DNA from: JBFWWP01 sp050246115
GTDB taxonomy: Bacteria; Planctomycetota; UBA8108; UBA1146; JAJFFE01
Assembly (NCBI GenBank): GCA_050246115.1
Contig: JBFWWP010000009.1
Span: 1 to 64,000 of the forward strand
Direction of reading: 5' to 3'
DNA length: 64,000 nucleotides
The translations under genes were made by a program, and so were the position numbers. Of this stretch, positions 43,822-52,663 are shown piece after piece (position 1 is the stretch's first letter; the number at the start of each line of letters is the position of its first letter). The notes under the pieces were generated by a model that ran no database searches, was not told the origin of the DNA, and was given only the letters and a program-made list of their open reading frames with translations.

Positions 43822-44562
43822 CTACTCGAGTTCGGCGGAGCCGCGCCGACGAACGATCTCGCGGCGAATCCGAGGCCAGCGCCGCGGGTAGCCCGGCGCC
43901 GGATCGCCCACCCGGCGCAGCCAACGCAGCGAACGCTCACCGAGGAACTCGAGTTCGGGCAGCACCACGGTGCGTTCGTCACCGAAGCCCAGCGCCCGCA
44001 GGTAGTCCGCGTCACCCGCCTCGGGCGGTTCCGAGCCGGCCATCGCGAGGGCCAACCAACCATCGTGGCGGATGATCCCGCCCACGACCTCGACGACGTG
44101 CGGATACGGCACGAACGCCCGGGCAGTAACGAGGTCGAACCGGTTCGACAAAGCCTCCACACGGTCATAGACGAACCGGATCTTCGGCGTAGGATCCAGC
44201 CGCTGAACGGCCCGCTCGAGCAGTCCCAGTCGGCGGCGCGAGGAGTCGATGAGCGTCACCGGCGGCGGCGTTCGCAAGCAGGCGAACAGGTAGCCCGGAA
44301 GTCCCGGGCCGCTGCCGACGTCGGCTACGGCGTGATGGGGCGAGAAGGACTCGCCGGCAGCGAGCGTGGCCACCAAGACCATGCACTCGTACAAGTGGCG
44401 TTCGAGGATGCGGCCGGCGTCGGCCTCGGAGAAGAAGCCACCGCTCTTGTTGCCCGCGGAGAGGAAGTCGCCGAACCACTCCAAGCGGCGCTCGTCGAAG
44501 AGTTCGGCGAACGCGGCGGGAAACGCGAGTCCCTTTTGTCTGAGGTCGTCGAATAATGTCAT
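43822..44562 (-). CDS. rsmG: 16S rRNA (guanine-N7) methyltransferase RsmG (GidB)
   Basis: 246 aa. It methylates G527 of 16S rRNA using S-adenosylmethionine. The SAM site reads VADVGSGPGLPGYLFAC, where typical RsmG has DVGSGAGFPG, followed by the acidic strand end TLIDSSRRRLGLLERA and FDLVTARAFVP. The N-terminal RLEWFGDFLSAGNKSGG region and a neighbouring RILERHLYECM fit the family. The ATG at 44562 is chosen from family length; the open frame extends far upstream only because it is antisense to the 5'-nucleotidase gene. No ribosome-binding site is evident. The C-terminus is basic. Confidence 0.88.
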   Translation of the reverse strand: MTLFDDLRQKGLAFPAAFAELFDERRLEWFGDFLSAGNKSGGFFSEADAGRILERHLYECMVLVATLAAGESFSPHHAVADVGSGPGLPGYLFACLRTPPPVTLIDSSRRRLGLLERAVQRLDPTPKIRFVYDRVEALSNRFDLVTARAFVPYPHVVEVVGGIIRHDGWLALAMAGSEPPEAGDADYLRALGFGDERTVVLPELEFLGERSLRWLRRVGDPAPGYPRRWPRIRREIVRRRGSAELE

Positions 44563-44568
44563 GGCGGC

Positions 44569-44595
44569 ATGATAGCACAACGGCAGCCGGGTCAA
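44569..44595 (-). promoter_or_regulatory. Possible rsmG promoter very close to the start codon
   Basis: On the minus strand TTGACC (44595-44590) and TATCAT (44574-44569) are 15 nt apart, and the latter ends only 6 nt before the rsmG ATG. If used, the transcript would be leaderless or nearly so. The short spacer makes this weak. Confidence 0.25.
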
Positions 44596-44622
44596 CGGCT
44601 GACATAGACTGAGTGGACAACG

Positions 44623-46194
44623 ATGGCTCAACGAAAGAAACGCAAGGCGCGCGCCTCCGCCACCGCGCCCGCCGACGAAACCCCGGAGCAGTGCGTCATC
44701 GTCGACCGTCCCACCGGTGACAAAGGCGCCGCCATGCTCCTGCGCGGCGATCTCCCGTGGTGGCATGACTTGATCAGCTCCGCAATCTTCAGCCCGATGC
44801 TCGGGCGCCAACGCGCGGTGTTCACGAACCGGACCTTGCGCCTCGATCGGGTGAAGGCGGTTGGCTTCGACTTCGACCACACGCTCGGGGTGTACCACTG
44901 TGAGGCCCTGGACAGCCTCGCGATGCGACTGGTGATCGACCGTCTGATCCAGTTCGAGGGCGTCGACGCCAGTTTCGTCCGCGACCTCCCGGACCCGTCG
45001 TTCGCTCGCAAAGGGCTCGTGATCGACCTGAAGCTCGGCAACGTGCTCAAGACCGACCGTTTCGGCCACGTGAAACGGGCCTACCATGGGAAGACCCCGC
45101 TCGTTCCCGAAGATCGCCGCCGCCACTACGGCAAGATCGACGTGATCCCGCACGTCACCCAGGGGCAGCGGTTCATCCAATCGGATTCCGCGTTCGCCCA
45201 CCCGGAGGTGCTGATCTTCGCTGCGCTCGCACCGCGCATGCCCGATGGGGATTGCACCAAGTTGTGGAAGACGATTCGCGAGCACACCGATTGCGTGCAC
45301 CGAGACGGATCGCTCAAGAAGATCATCACCGCGAGCCCGCTCGACTACATCCGCCCGGACAAAAGCACGATCGCGCTGCTGCATCACCTGCGCAAGGGCG
45401 GCAAGAAGGTGTTCCTGCTGACGAACTCCGAGTGGGAGTACACGCAGGCCATGATGAACCCGGCTCTCGGAGTGGGCGTCGGCGCCGGCCTCGAATGGCT
45501 CGATCTCTTCGATACGGTGGTCGTCGAAGCTCGCAAGCCAAAGTACTTCAATGACGCGCGACCCGGTGAGCCGGTGGTCGACGTGGGCCCCTGTCACGTC
45601 GTTCGCGGCGGACACATCGAGCGACTGGAACAGTCACTCGCGGCCGCGGGCCCCGAGATCCTCTATGTGGGCGACCACATTTACTCGGACTTGATCACGT
45701 CGAAACGCAAGCAGAACTGGCGCACGATGCTGATCCTGTCGGAGCTCGAGGAAGAGCTCAAGCTGCAGTCGGTACTGCCCGGAATGTCACACCAGTTGCA
45801 CAAGACCGACGAACTGCGCTGGGACACCGAGCGCGAAGTCCAACATTGGAAAGCCATCGAGGCGGCGCTCGCCCGGCTCCCGCGCAACGACCACGGCCCG
45901 CTGCTCCAGGAGTTCCGCAAGGTGTGCGCCCACAACCGGCGACAAGCGGCCCAGGCGCTCAACCAGCACATCCAACAGCGCGAGCGGCTGCGATCCAAGC
46001 TGAGTCATGTGACCAACCGCTATTGGGGCTCGCTGTTTCGCGCTGGCAACGAACTCACCTACTATGGTCGGCAGCTCGAAGACTTCGCCTGCACGTACAC
46101 GAGTCGCGCGACGAACCTCGGCCTCTACCCCACCGACCACTACTTCCGTTCCGCGATGGATTACCTCCCGCACGAGTTCGAGGCCTTGCGGTAG
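44623..46194 (+). CDS. HAD-superfamily 5'-nucleotidase (IMP/GMP-specific type)
   Basis: 523 aa, close to the family's usual length. The HAD nucleophile motif is GFDFDHTLGVY with Asp 83 and Asp 85, followed by conserved cap-region sequence (GLVIDLKLGNVLKTDRFGHV) and later HAD motifs (KVFLLTNSEWEYTQ, YVGDHIYSDLITSKRK). It dephosphorylates purine nucleotides in the cytosol. A Lys/Arg-rich N-terminus (MAQRKKRKARASATA) is an extension. It diverges from rsmG with 60 bp between the two starts. Confidence 0.92.
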   Translation: MAQRKKRKARASATAPADETPEQCVIVDRPTGDKGAAMLLRGDLPWWHDLISSAIFSPMLGRQRAVFTNRTLRLDRVKAVGFDFDHTLGVYHCEALDSLAMRLVIDRLIQFEGVDASFVRDLPDPSFARKGLVIDLKLGNVLKTDRFGHVKRAYHGKTPLVPEDRRRHYGKIDVIPHVTQGQRFIQSDSAFAHPEVLIFAALAPRMPDGDCTKLWKTIREHTDCVHRDGSLKKIITASPLDYIRPDKSTIALLHHLRKGGKKVFLLTNSEWEYTQAMMNPALGVGVGAGLEWLDLFDTVVVEARKPKYFNDARPGEPVVDVGPCHVVRGGHIERLEQSLAAAGPEILYVGDHIYSDLITSKRKQNWRTMLILSELEEELKLQSVLPGMSHQLHKTDELRWDTEREVQHWKAIEAALARLPRNDHGPLLQEFRKVCAHNRRQAAQALNQHIQQRERLRSKLSHVTNRYWGSLFRAGNELTYYGRQLEDFACTYTSRATNLGLYPTDHYFRSAMDYLPHEFEALR

Positions 46195-46369
46195 GGTACT
46201 GCCAGAGCGTGCCGACCCCCCGGTGTACGCCGGGCGGCGGCGCCGCCGCCTTACGGCGACGACGACGGCGCCTGCGGAGTCCCCGCTCGGGGTCCGGTTA
46301 CGAAACGGTGACCAGGAGCCACGGAGATGGGGTCGGTTCGCGGGATTCGACCTTCGAAAGGAGTCGTCC

Positions 46370-47413
46370 ATGATGGGCTACTTGCTCGCAGTGCCCCGTG
46401 TCGTCGGCCGCGCCACCAGCGGATTGCTCGCGTTCGTATGCCTCACCCTGATCGCGGGACCGGAAGCCTGTCACGCCGACGATAGGCTCATCCTGCGAGT
46501 CTATGACGTCAGCGATATCGTGCGGCCCATCCGCAACTTCCCCGGTCCCCGCCTCGGCCTGACGGGCTTGGATGAGAAGCCCGAGGCCCCGACACTCTCG
46601 GAAGAGGATGAGGAGCACTGGACCACCGACCAACTCGTCGACCTGTTGCGGCGGCACCTCGGACTCGGCGAGCCCGGTGGCACGGCGGATCTTCGCGTCG
46701 AGAAGGTGCGCCCGGGGCAGATCGCGCTCGTAGGTTCGACGGAGGCTCAGCAGCAGCGCCTCGCCCAGGCGCTCGACGCGTTGCGAGTCGAGCGGGCGTT
46801 GGCGTACGTCGTGAGTGCTTGGTTGTTGCGGGTGCCGAGCGACGAACTTGCCGGATTCGGGCTACCCGCCGACGGATCGAAGGCTCGCCGCCTGGTCGAC
46901 CGCGCGCAGGTCGACGACCGAATCGCGCGCGCCGCTGCGGCCGCCCGGGTCGTGGCGTCGCCGCGGCTCACGGTGGCCCCTCATCAGACGGCCTCGATCT
47001 CGGTGTTGGACCCCGTGGTGTACGTCGCCGACTACGAGGTGCACGAACTCGACGGCAGAACCGTGGCCGACCCGGTCCTGGAGACCGTGCAGAAGGGACT
47101 GGTCCTCGAGGTCAAGGTGAAGCCGATCGCGAAGAGCGCTGAGCAGCTCCTGCTGCAGTGGAGCGCCAGTGTGTGCGACGCCGGCCTCCCGTTCCCGGAG
47201 GTCCCCGTGGTGATCGGCGACCAGACCGTGACGATCCAGACCCCCGAAGTGGTGCTCGAAAGCTCCCAAGGGCGAAGCGCCATCGGCGCGAACCAGGCCA
47301 TCGCCGTTCTCGGGCTCGATACGGGGCCCGACGCCGACGGCCTAAGAACCGTTCTCGTGCTGGCGGTAGAACGAAGTCCCCTCACGCAGGCGCGAAAGAA
47401 GCGAGACTCCTGA
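46370..47413 (+). CDS. Exported protein with a secretin-like domain
   Basis: 347 aa. A leader (VVGRATSGLLAFVCLTLIAG) precedes a beta/alpha segment (LILRVYDVSDIVRPIRNFPG). The middle holds an N-domain-like unit (QIALVGSTEAQQQRLAQALD). The C-terminal half matches the secretin fold pattern: VVASPRLTVAPHQTASISV, VYVADYEV, and KGLVLEVKVKPIA. It lacks the full length and the N0-N3 array of a pore-forming secretin, so it may be a periplasmic or outer-membrane accessory. AAAGGAG lies 7 nt before the ATG at 46370. The pil genes are 10 kb away on the other strand, so a link is only possible. Confidence 0.65.
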   Translation: MMGYLLAVPRVVGRATSGLLAFVCLTLIAGPEACHADDRLILRVYDVSDIVRPIRNFPGPRLGLTGLDEKPEAPTLSEEDEEHWTTDQLVDLLRRHLGLGEPGGTADLRVEKVRPGQIALVGSTEAQQQRLAQALDALRVERALAYVVSAWLLRVPSDELAGFGLPADGSKARRLVDRAQVDDRIARAAAAARVVASPRLTVAPHQTASISVLDPVVYVADYEVHELDGRTVADPVLETVQKGLVLEVKVKPIAKSAEQLLLQWSASVCDAGLPFPEVPVVIGDQTVTIQTPEVVLESSQGRSAIGANQAIAVLGLDTGPDADGLRTVLVLAVERSPLTQARKKRDS

Positions 47414-47488
47414 TCCGCGATCTTTCGGTCCGCCGTCTCCGAGCAAGGTGTGAGGGCCGCGGTCGTGGGAGGCATGGCCTCAGGGAGA

Positions 47489-47932
47489 TCAAGCGCCCGG
47501 GCTTCCCCATCCCTCGAAGCGGCCGACGACTTCACGGAAGTGCTCCGGCACCTTCATGGGCTTGAAGCCGTCATCGAGGGCGCAGTGAATGGTGTAGCCG
47601 ACGGCCACCAGGCGATTGGTCTGCTTGTGCCGCAGCCGGAAGTCGAAGGTGAAACTGCTGCTGCGAATCTCTTTGGTGCGCACGTCGATCAAGAGCTGAT
47701 CGTCGAGCCGCGCCGGTGATTTGAAGTCCACGTGCGCGCTGACCACGACGTTCTCGAAGTCCTTGATCGGGCGCACTCCCTCGGCCAAGCCGAGGTTGCG
47801 TAGGTAGTCGACGCGCCCGACTTCGAGGTAAGTGAAGTAGTTGCCGTGAAACACGATGCCCATGGCATCCGTCTCGGGCAGACGGACCCGCACCTCCGTG
47901 TTGAAGTTGTAAGTCGCCGGGTCGTGCGGCAT
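47489..47932 (-). CDS. Acyl-CoA thioesterase of the YbgC/FadM (4-hydroxybenzoyl-CoA thioesterase) family
   Basis: 147 aa with a single hot-dog fold. The family motif ETDAMGIVFHGNYFTYLEVG has the catalytic Asp and GxVxHxNY, followed by VDYLRNLGLAEG. It hydrolyses short-chain or aromatic acyl-CoAs in the cytosol; the exact substrate cannot be read from sequence. A longer open frame covering this region in another frame is an artefact. It converges on the secretin-like gene, with 295 bp to the next plus-strand start. Confidence 0.88.
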   Translation of the reverse strand: MPHDPATYNFNTEVRVRLPETDAMGIVFHGNYFTYLEVGRVDYLRNLGLAEGVRPIKDFENVVVSAHVDFKSPARLDDQLLIDVRTKEIRSSSFTFDFRLRHKQTNRLVAVGYTIHCALDDGFKPMKVPEHFREVVGRFEGWGSPGA

Positions 47933-48227
47933 GGGGCGCTGTTCCTATCGGGTGTGCGGGCTCCTGCGCGGGTTCATGCGGCCAACTCCGTGTCGGTTCG
48001 TGAACCCACCCGGAGCCTAGGAGGCCGGGTTTGTCGGTGCTCGTCAAGAGGAAGCCCCGAATCGGGCTTCGCGACGAATCCGGGCAGCCCCCCCCCACGG
48101 CCACGCCCTCCGGAATCTCGCGGGCTGGATGGCGGTCCCCCGGTAACCGACTATGATCGCCGCGTCCAGAAGGTCCGGCGCAGCCGCGCAGCCTACTCGA
48201 GAACATTCGTGGAGGAGAGCAAGGCCC

Positions 48228-50024
48228 ATGCCCGAGGGTTGCTCGTTCGATGCCATCGCTGCTCGGCCCAGGGTAGCTCGCCGCCGCGCGTGCCTTTGCT
48301 ACGCAGTCACGTCGGCACTGCTGCTCGCGACGGCGGCACCGGCGTGCGCGCTCGACGTCGTCCGTGTGGAGTGGGGCTACGACGGCTCGGTCCGACTCGG
48401 CTCGTTCAACCCCGTCACCATTACCCTTGGCAACAGCACCGCAGAGCCTTTCGACGGGGTCTTGCAACTCGAGAGAGCCGTAGGGCCGAACCGCGCCGGC
48501 ATGCCCATCATCGAACGCATCTACGTGTCCCCGGGTGCGCGCCGGCGGGTGCGGTTCTACCCGCGACTGAATGACTTCTACGGAAACTGGCGCCTCCGCT
48601 GGGGGACCTTCGACTCCTTCGACCTGCCGCCACTCGTCATCGGCGAGGCGGCCAAGGTGTTCGTGGTCGACGAAGCGGAGGCTCCCGTCCCACGCGGCTT
48701 CGCTCGTCTCGAAGCCTCCGACTTCCCAGCGAGCGTGGTCTGCATGGCTTCGATCGGGCACCTGGCGATCGATCGGCAGATCGACCTCGACCGTGAACAG
48801 TGGCAAGCCCTCGTCGATTGGGTCCATGCTGGCGGTAAGTTGTACCTGCTCTGCGATGAGACGGGCGCGCACCCGCTCTTTCCGGCTCCGCACGGCGATC
48901 TGAACGAGCGCGCCGAGAGGACCCACTTCGGCGCGGGCAAGCTCTTCCGCATCGCCCAAACCGGGCGCCAGTTCTCCGAATCGAGCCTGGACCGGCTCCC
49001 ATCGACCGGGGACTCGATGACGGACGGATCGAGGGCCCGCGGCTCTCGGGTAAGCCTCGACCAACAGGTCGCGCCGGCCCTGGCTTGGACCGTGATTCCA
49101 CAACACTCCTGGCCATGGATCATCGTCTTGGCGCTCGCATTCCTACTCTTGGTCTCGCCGGTTGCTTGGTTCCTGTGGCGCCGCACCAACAGCTGGTGGC
49201 TACCCCAGGTCTACTTGGTGGGTCTCTCGACCGTGTTCTCCGTGTTGTTTCTCATCGTCGGACAACGCGGCTATGGGGAGTCCGAGCGAGTTACGGCAGT
49301 GACCTATGCACGCCCTTTGGGTGATGGGCGTTTCGCAGTGACCCAGTGGATCAACATCTTCGTCACCCTCGGGAAGTCCCTGCAGATCCAGCACGGCTCA
49401 CTGAACGGGGTCGACCTCTACGGCAACCCGCAGGTCGACACGGCGCTGCCGGGGTCGATCGTGAACCACACACCGGGGGGACTCGTGACGCAGGCCCCGC
49501 TCTTTTCCTGGCGTGACCTCGTCCACGCCGGCGTCTGCCGCGGCCCTGAGGTCTTGAGCGCGCCGACGGGCGGTACGTCAGCCGGAGTGTTGGATTTCCG
49601 ACTGGCCCCTGGGCACCCAGCAGTTCGGCGTGCGTGGGCGATTCGCGGCGAGAGTGCTTACTCGCTGCAAGTCCTGGGAGACCACTTGCGGCTCGATCCC
49701 GGTAGGGCACATCCGCTCACGACCTTCCTGTCGTCGACGAGGACCCACTTCCCCTACTACACATACCCTCGACTCGAGGTCGGTGCCGCCGACCTCGAGA
49801 CGCTCATGTGGCTCGGGCCGACCATCATCGAGGACACCCTGTGGAACATGACCGACTGGGTCGACCGAAACACCGGCCTCGAGAACCCGGTCGTGGGCCC
49901 AGCCAACACCCTCGAGGTCTTCGTCTTGACCGACCGACCCGCGTCTTTCGCGAGCCGGGCCCCATTGCCGTCGGAAGTCGGCATGGTCATCTACCATTAC
50001 ACTTTTGCGGAAGGCCCCCCGTGA
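48228..50024 (+). CDS. Exported membrane protein of an ABC-2 export operon
   Basis: About 598 aa. A signal peptide (RACLCYAVTSALLLATAAPAC) is followed by a beta-rich extracytoplasmic domain (VEWGYDGSVRLGSFNPVTI), an alpha/beta segment that looks like a GldG/DUF4350-type flap (WQALVDWVHAGGKLYLLCDE), two membrane spans (about 325-345 and 352-372; WPWIIVLALAFLLLVSPVAW, LVGLSTVFSVLFLIVG) and a C-terminal beta domain. I do not recognise a named family. Its last codon overlaps the next gene (GTGA), and the ATPase and permease follow, so it is very likely the auxiliary subunit of that transporter. The start at 48228 gives a normal leader; an earlier ATG at 48153 is possible. Confidence 0.7.
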   Translation: MPEGCSFDAIAARPRVARRRACLCYAVTSALLLATAAPACALDVVRVEWGYDGSVRLGSFNPVTITLGNSTAEPFDGVLQLERAVGPNRAGMPIIERIYVSPGARRRVRFYPRLNDFYGNWRLRWGTFDSFDLPPLVIGEAAKVFVVDEAEAPVPRGFARLEASDFPASVVCMASIGHLAIDRQIDLDREQWQALVDWVHAGGKLYLLCDETGAHPLFPAPHGDLNERAERTHFGAGKLFRIAQTGRQFSESSLDRLPSTGDSMTDGSRARGSRVSLDQQVAPALAWTVIPQHSWPWIIVLALAFLLLVSPVAWFLWRRTNSWWLPQVYLVGLSTVFSVLFLIVGQRGYGESERVTAVTYARPLGDGRFAVTQWINIFVTLGKSLQIQHGSLNGVDLYGNPQVDTALPGSIVNHTPGGLVTQAPLFSWRDLVHAGVCRGPEVLSAPTGGTSAGVLDFRLAPGHPAVRRAWAIRGESAYSLQVLGDHLRLDPGRAHPLTTFLSSTRTHFPYYTYPRLEVGAADLETLMWLGPTIIEDTLWNMTDWVDRNTGLENPVVGPANTLEVFVLTDRPASFASRAPLPSEVGMVIYHYTFAEGPP

Positions 50025-50992
50025 GCGAACTCGACCCGCCCGCCGCACCGCCGCCCGCGCTCGAAGTGGACGACCTGCACTATGCCTTCAGCAAGGGCAA
50101 GAAGGCGCTCGACGGCGTCACGTTCACCGTCGCGAGGGGTTCCCTCCATGGTTTCGTCGGTGCGAACGGTGCCGGCAAGACCACCACCCTCAAGATCGCC
50201 GCAACCCTGCTCCGTCCCGAGCGCGGCCGAGTTCGCGTGGCCTCCTACGATGTCGTGCGCGACACGAAACGGGTGCGAGAGCGTATCGGCTTCATGCCCG
50301 ACCACTTCAGCATGTACCGTCAGATGAAGGTTTACGAGTACCTCGACTTCTTCGGCGCGGCCTACGGCTTGGGCAGCGCAGCCCGCCGCCGGATCGTAAG
50401 CGATGTCCTCAGCCTGACGGACATGGAGAAGCGGAGCGACGACCTCATCCGGGGCCTCAGCCGCGGCATGCAACAACGCTTGAGTTTGGCGCGGGTCCTG
50501 ATCAACGATCCCGACCTGCTGCTACTCGATGAACCCGCCTCGGGCCTGGACCCGCGGGCTCGAATCGAACTCATGGCCATTCTGCGCGAGCTCTGCCGCA
50601 TGCAGAAAACCGTATTCATCAGCTCGCACATTCTCAGCGAACTCGCCGACCTGTGCGACAGCGTCACCTTGATCGACCGTGGCGTCGTGAAGTACACCGG
50701 CGGGATGCAGCAGCTCCTGGCGCACGACAGCGCCGCGACTTATCGGCTGAGGGTGAGCGGTGACACAAGCGTCGTGCACCGCGAACTCGAAATGGTGCCT
50801 GGCGTCAAGTCCGTTGCGTTGGACGAGCCCCAGAAGGAGTTCTCGATCGAGTTCGACGCGGAACTACTCGAGCCCAACGCCTTGCTGCACGCGGCGATCC
50901 GCACGGGCGCCCAAGTGGTCGCGTTCCGACGCGACCAGCGTCACCTGAACGAAGTGTTCATGGACCTCACCGAACCGGGTGTGCGCGAATGA
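50021..50992 (+). CDS. ABC transporter ATP-binding protein (ABC-2 type)
   Basis: 323 aa. Walker A GANGAGKTTT (47-56), signature LSRGMQQRLSLARVL, Walker B LLLLDEPASGLDP and H-loop SSHILSE are all intact. The C-terminal extension (YRLRVSGDTSVVHRELEMVP, RDQRHLNEVFMDLTE) is like DrrA/NatA-type exporters. It energises export by the permease encoded next. The GTG start overlaps the upstream stop and its own stop overlaps the permease start (ATGA), so all three are translationally coupled. The longer open frame from 49808 is inside the upstream gene. Confidence 0.95.
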   Translation: MSELDPPAAPPPALEVDDLHYAFSKGKKALDGVTFTVARGSLHGFVGANGAGKTTTLKIAATLLRPERGRVRVASYDVVRDTKRVRERIGFMPDHFSMYRQMKVYEYLDFFGAAYGLGSAARRRIVSDVLSLTDMEKRSDDLIRGLSRGMQQRLSLARVLINDPDLLLLDEPASGLDPRARIELMAILRELCRMQKTVFISSHILSELADLCDSVTLIDRGVVKYTGGMQQLLAHDSAATYRLRVSGDTSVVHRELEMVPGVKSVALDEPQKEFSIEFDAELLEPNALLHAAIRTGAQVVAFRRDQRHLNEVFMDLTEPGVRE

Positions 50993-52521
50993 CTGCGCCA
51001 CCCTTCGTTGCCATGCTCTTGCGAAGCTTCCGCGAAGAGGCGCGCGCCGGCGCGACCTACGTGTGGCGTTTCGGCTTGGTGGCCTGCTTGCTGCTTACCT
51101 TCTTCTTCAGCATGTCGACCATGGGCTTCGTCGGCGATCCGGGCGCGAGGATGTTCGAACAGATCGCTTGGCTCAACCTCGTCTTCATTTTGCTGGCGGC
51201 AGCCTCGGTCTATGCCACGCCGATCACGGAGGAGAAGCAAGAAGGAACGCTGGGGCTGCTGCGGATGACGCGTCTTGGCCCTCTCGCCATTCTGCTCGGC
51301 AAGTCTACGAGCCGCCTGGTCTCCGGGATCAGCCTCGTGCTCGCGCAGTTGCCCTTCACCTTACTCGCGATCACACTCGGCGGTGTGTCCCTCCAGCAAG
51401 TTCTCGCCACCTACCTGGCCCTCATCGCCGTCATGCTTCTGGTCGCGAACCTCGGACTCTTTTCCTCGGTGGTCATGGCGACCTCCCGGGGGGCCTCGTT
51501 TCTGGTCATCGCGACCCTGCTGACCTCCATGAACTTCCCCTGGATCACCCGCGCCGTGATCGCGGAGCTCCTGCGCGACGAACCCACGCATGGCCCCGTC
51601 GCCACGATGTTCCTGGCAAGCGCCGATTGGATCGAAGCCGCCCTGCCCTGGGCCGTCTTTCAGAGCGCGTGGTCCGGAGAAGAGGTTGAGCTCGTCACGT
51701 TTCAGGTGGTCGCCAACGCCACCGCGGGCCTCGTGCTCTTCGGGCTCGCGTGGCTAGCCTTCGACCGCTGGAACCGCGAGGACCTCGCCGGAGGCCGCGG
51801 TTCTCTGGGGGTTCGACTGTTCGGCCAGCGGCGATCCCGCCGATCGCCATGGACCGCGCCGTTCGTCTGGAAAGACTTCTACTTCGTCACGGGCGGGACC
51901 AGAGCTCTCGTCTGGAAGGCGACGATGTACCTTGCCGCCGTCGCGCTCTGCCTGTTGCTGGCGGTCGCGAGCGGAGCGACGATCGAGCAAGGCAGCAGAG
52001 TCGTGTTCATCATCTCCATCATTGCGGTGCTCTTCGAACTTGCGCTTGTCGCGAGTCGAGTCTTCTCGCACGAGGTCCGGGCACGAACCCTGCCGTGCCT
52101 CGTACAGCTCCCGCGATCCATGCACGGCCTGCTCTACCAGAAGCTCACGGGCTGCGCGGTCACCTTGATCCCGTGCTTGTCCTTCTACACGCTCGCTGCA
52201 CTCGCCAACCCCGATGTGGTGGCGGACCTCGCGCGCAACCTCGCACGAGAACCGGAGGTCGGATACTTCCTGCTGGCTCTCGGTACGTTCTTCTACCACC
52301 TCGTCGCGCTGCTGTCGCTGTACCTGCGTTGGGGAGCGATCGCCGCCGCGACCGGCATCACGTGGGTGCTGATCATGATGTCCGCCATGGTACTCAGATT
52401 CGCCGGGCGGGCCGCCGGGGAAGAGACGGTCGTCGTGATCGGCTCGACCGTGGCGCTCGCACTGGCAGTCGGCATGCACGTCGGGATCTACCGGAGATTG
52501 CTCGTCGTCGCTTCGCACTGA
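50989..52521 (+). CDS. ABC-2 type permease
   Basis: 510 aa with about twelve hydrophobic segments. It looks like two six-helix ABC-2 halves: the first from FGLVACLLLTFFFSM (about 25) to about 260, then a basic cytoplasmic linker (GQRRSRRSPWTAP), then the second half from ATMYLAAVALCLLLAVASGA (about 310). TPITEEKQEGTLGLLRMTRL is the coupling-helix pattern of NatB/GldF-like permeases. The substrate is unknown. It is last in the operon with the exported accessory protein and the ATPase. Confidence 0.88.
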   Translation: MTAPPFVAMLLRSFREEARAGATYVWRFGLVACLLLTFFFSMSTMGFVGDPGARMFEQIAWLNLVFILLAAASVYATPITEEKQEGTLGLLRMTRLGPLAILLGKSTSRLVSGISLVLAQLPFTLLAITLGGVSLQQVLATYLALIAVMLLVANLGLFSSVVMATSRGASFLVIATLLTSMNFPWITRAVIAELLRDEPTHGPVATMFLASADWIEAALPWAVFQSAWSGEEVELVTFQVVANATAGLVLFGLAWLAFDRWNREDLAGGRGSLGVRLFGQRRSRRSPWTAPFVWKDFYFVTGGTRALVWKATMYLAAVALCLLLAVASGATIEQGSRVVFIISIIAVLFELALVASRVFSHEVRARTLPCLVQLPRSMHGLLYQKLTGCAVTLIPCLSFYTLAALANPDVVADLARNLAREPEVGYFLLALGTFFYHLVALLSLYLRWGAIAAATGITWVLIMMSAMVLRFAGRAAGEETVVVIGSTVALALAVGMHVGIYRRLLVVASH

Positions 52522-52663
52522 CGAGTGGGCTCGCTCGCCGACAAACGCTCGCCTTCGGGGAGCGCCCAGCGCGAACCGCGATTCCTCGTGAATGCGCTTG
52601 CTTTGGGCCTCGTTTCGGCAAAGCTTGCCTGAGTGTGATCCTCGAGAGAGAAGGCGGTGTCCA

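Noticed and set aside
44563..45615. N-terminal extension of rsmG to 45615
   Set aside because: The extra part is antisense to the well-supported 5'-nucleotidase gene, and RsmG homology begins at the ATG at 44562.
46230..46247. Perfect GGC/GCC palindrome after the 5'-nucleotidase gene
   Set aside because: A simple trinucleotide palindrome of this kind is expected by chance in such GC-rich sequence.
48051..48070. GAAGCCC/GGGCTTC hairpin between the thioesterase and the ABC operon
   Set aside because: It lies between divergent genes, so it cannot be a terminator for either. A regulatory role is possible but unsupported.
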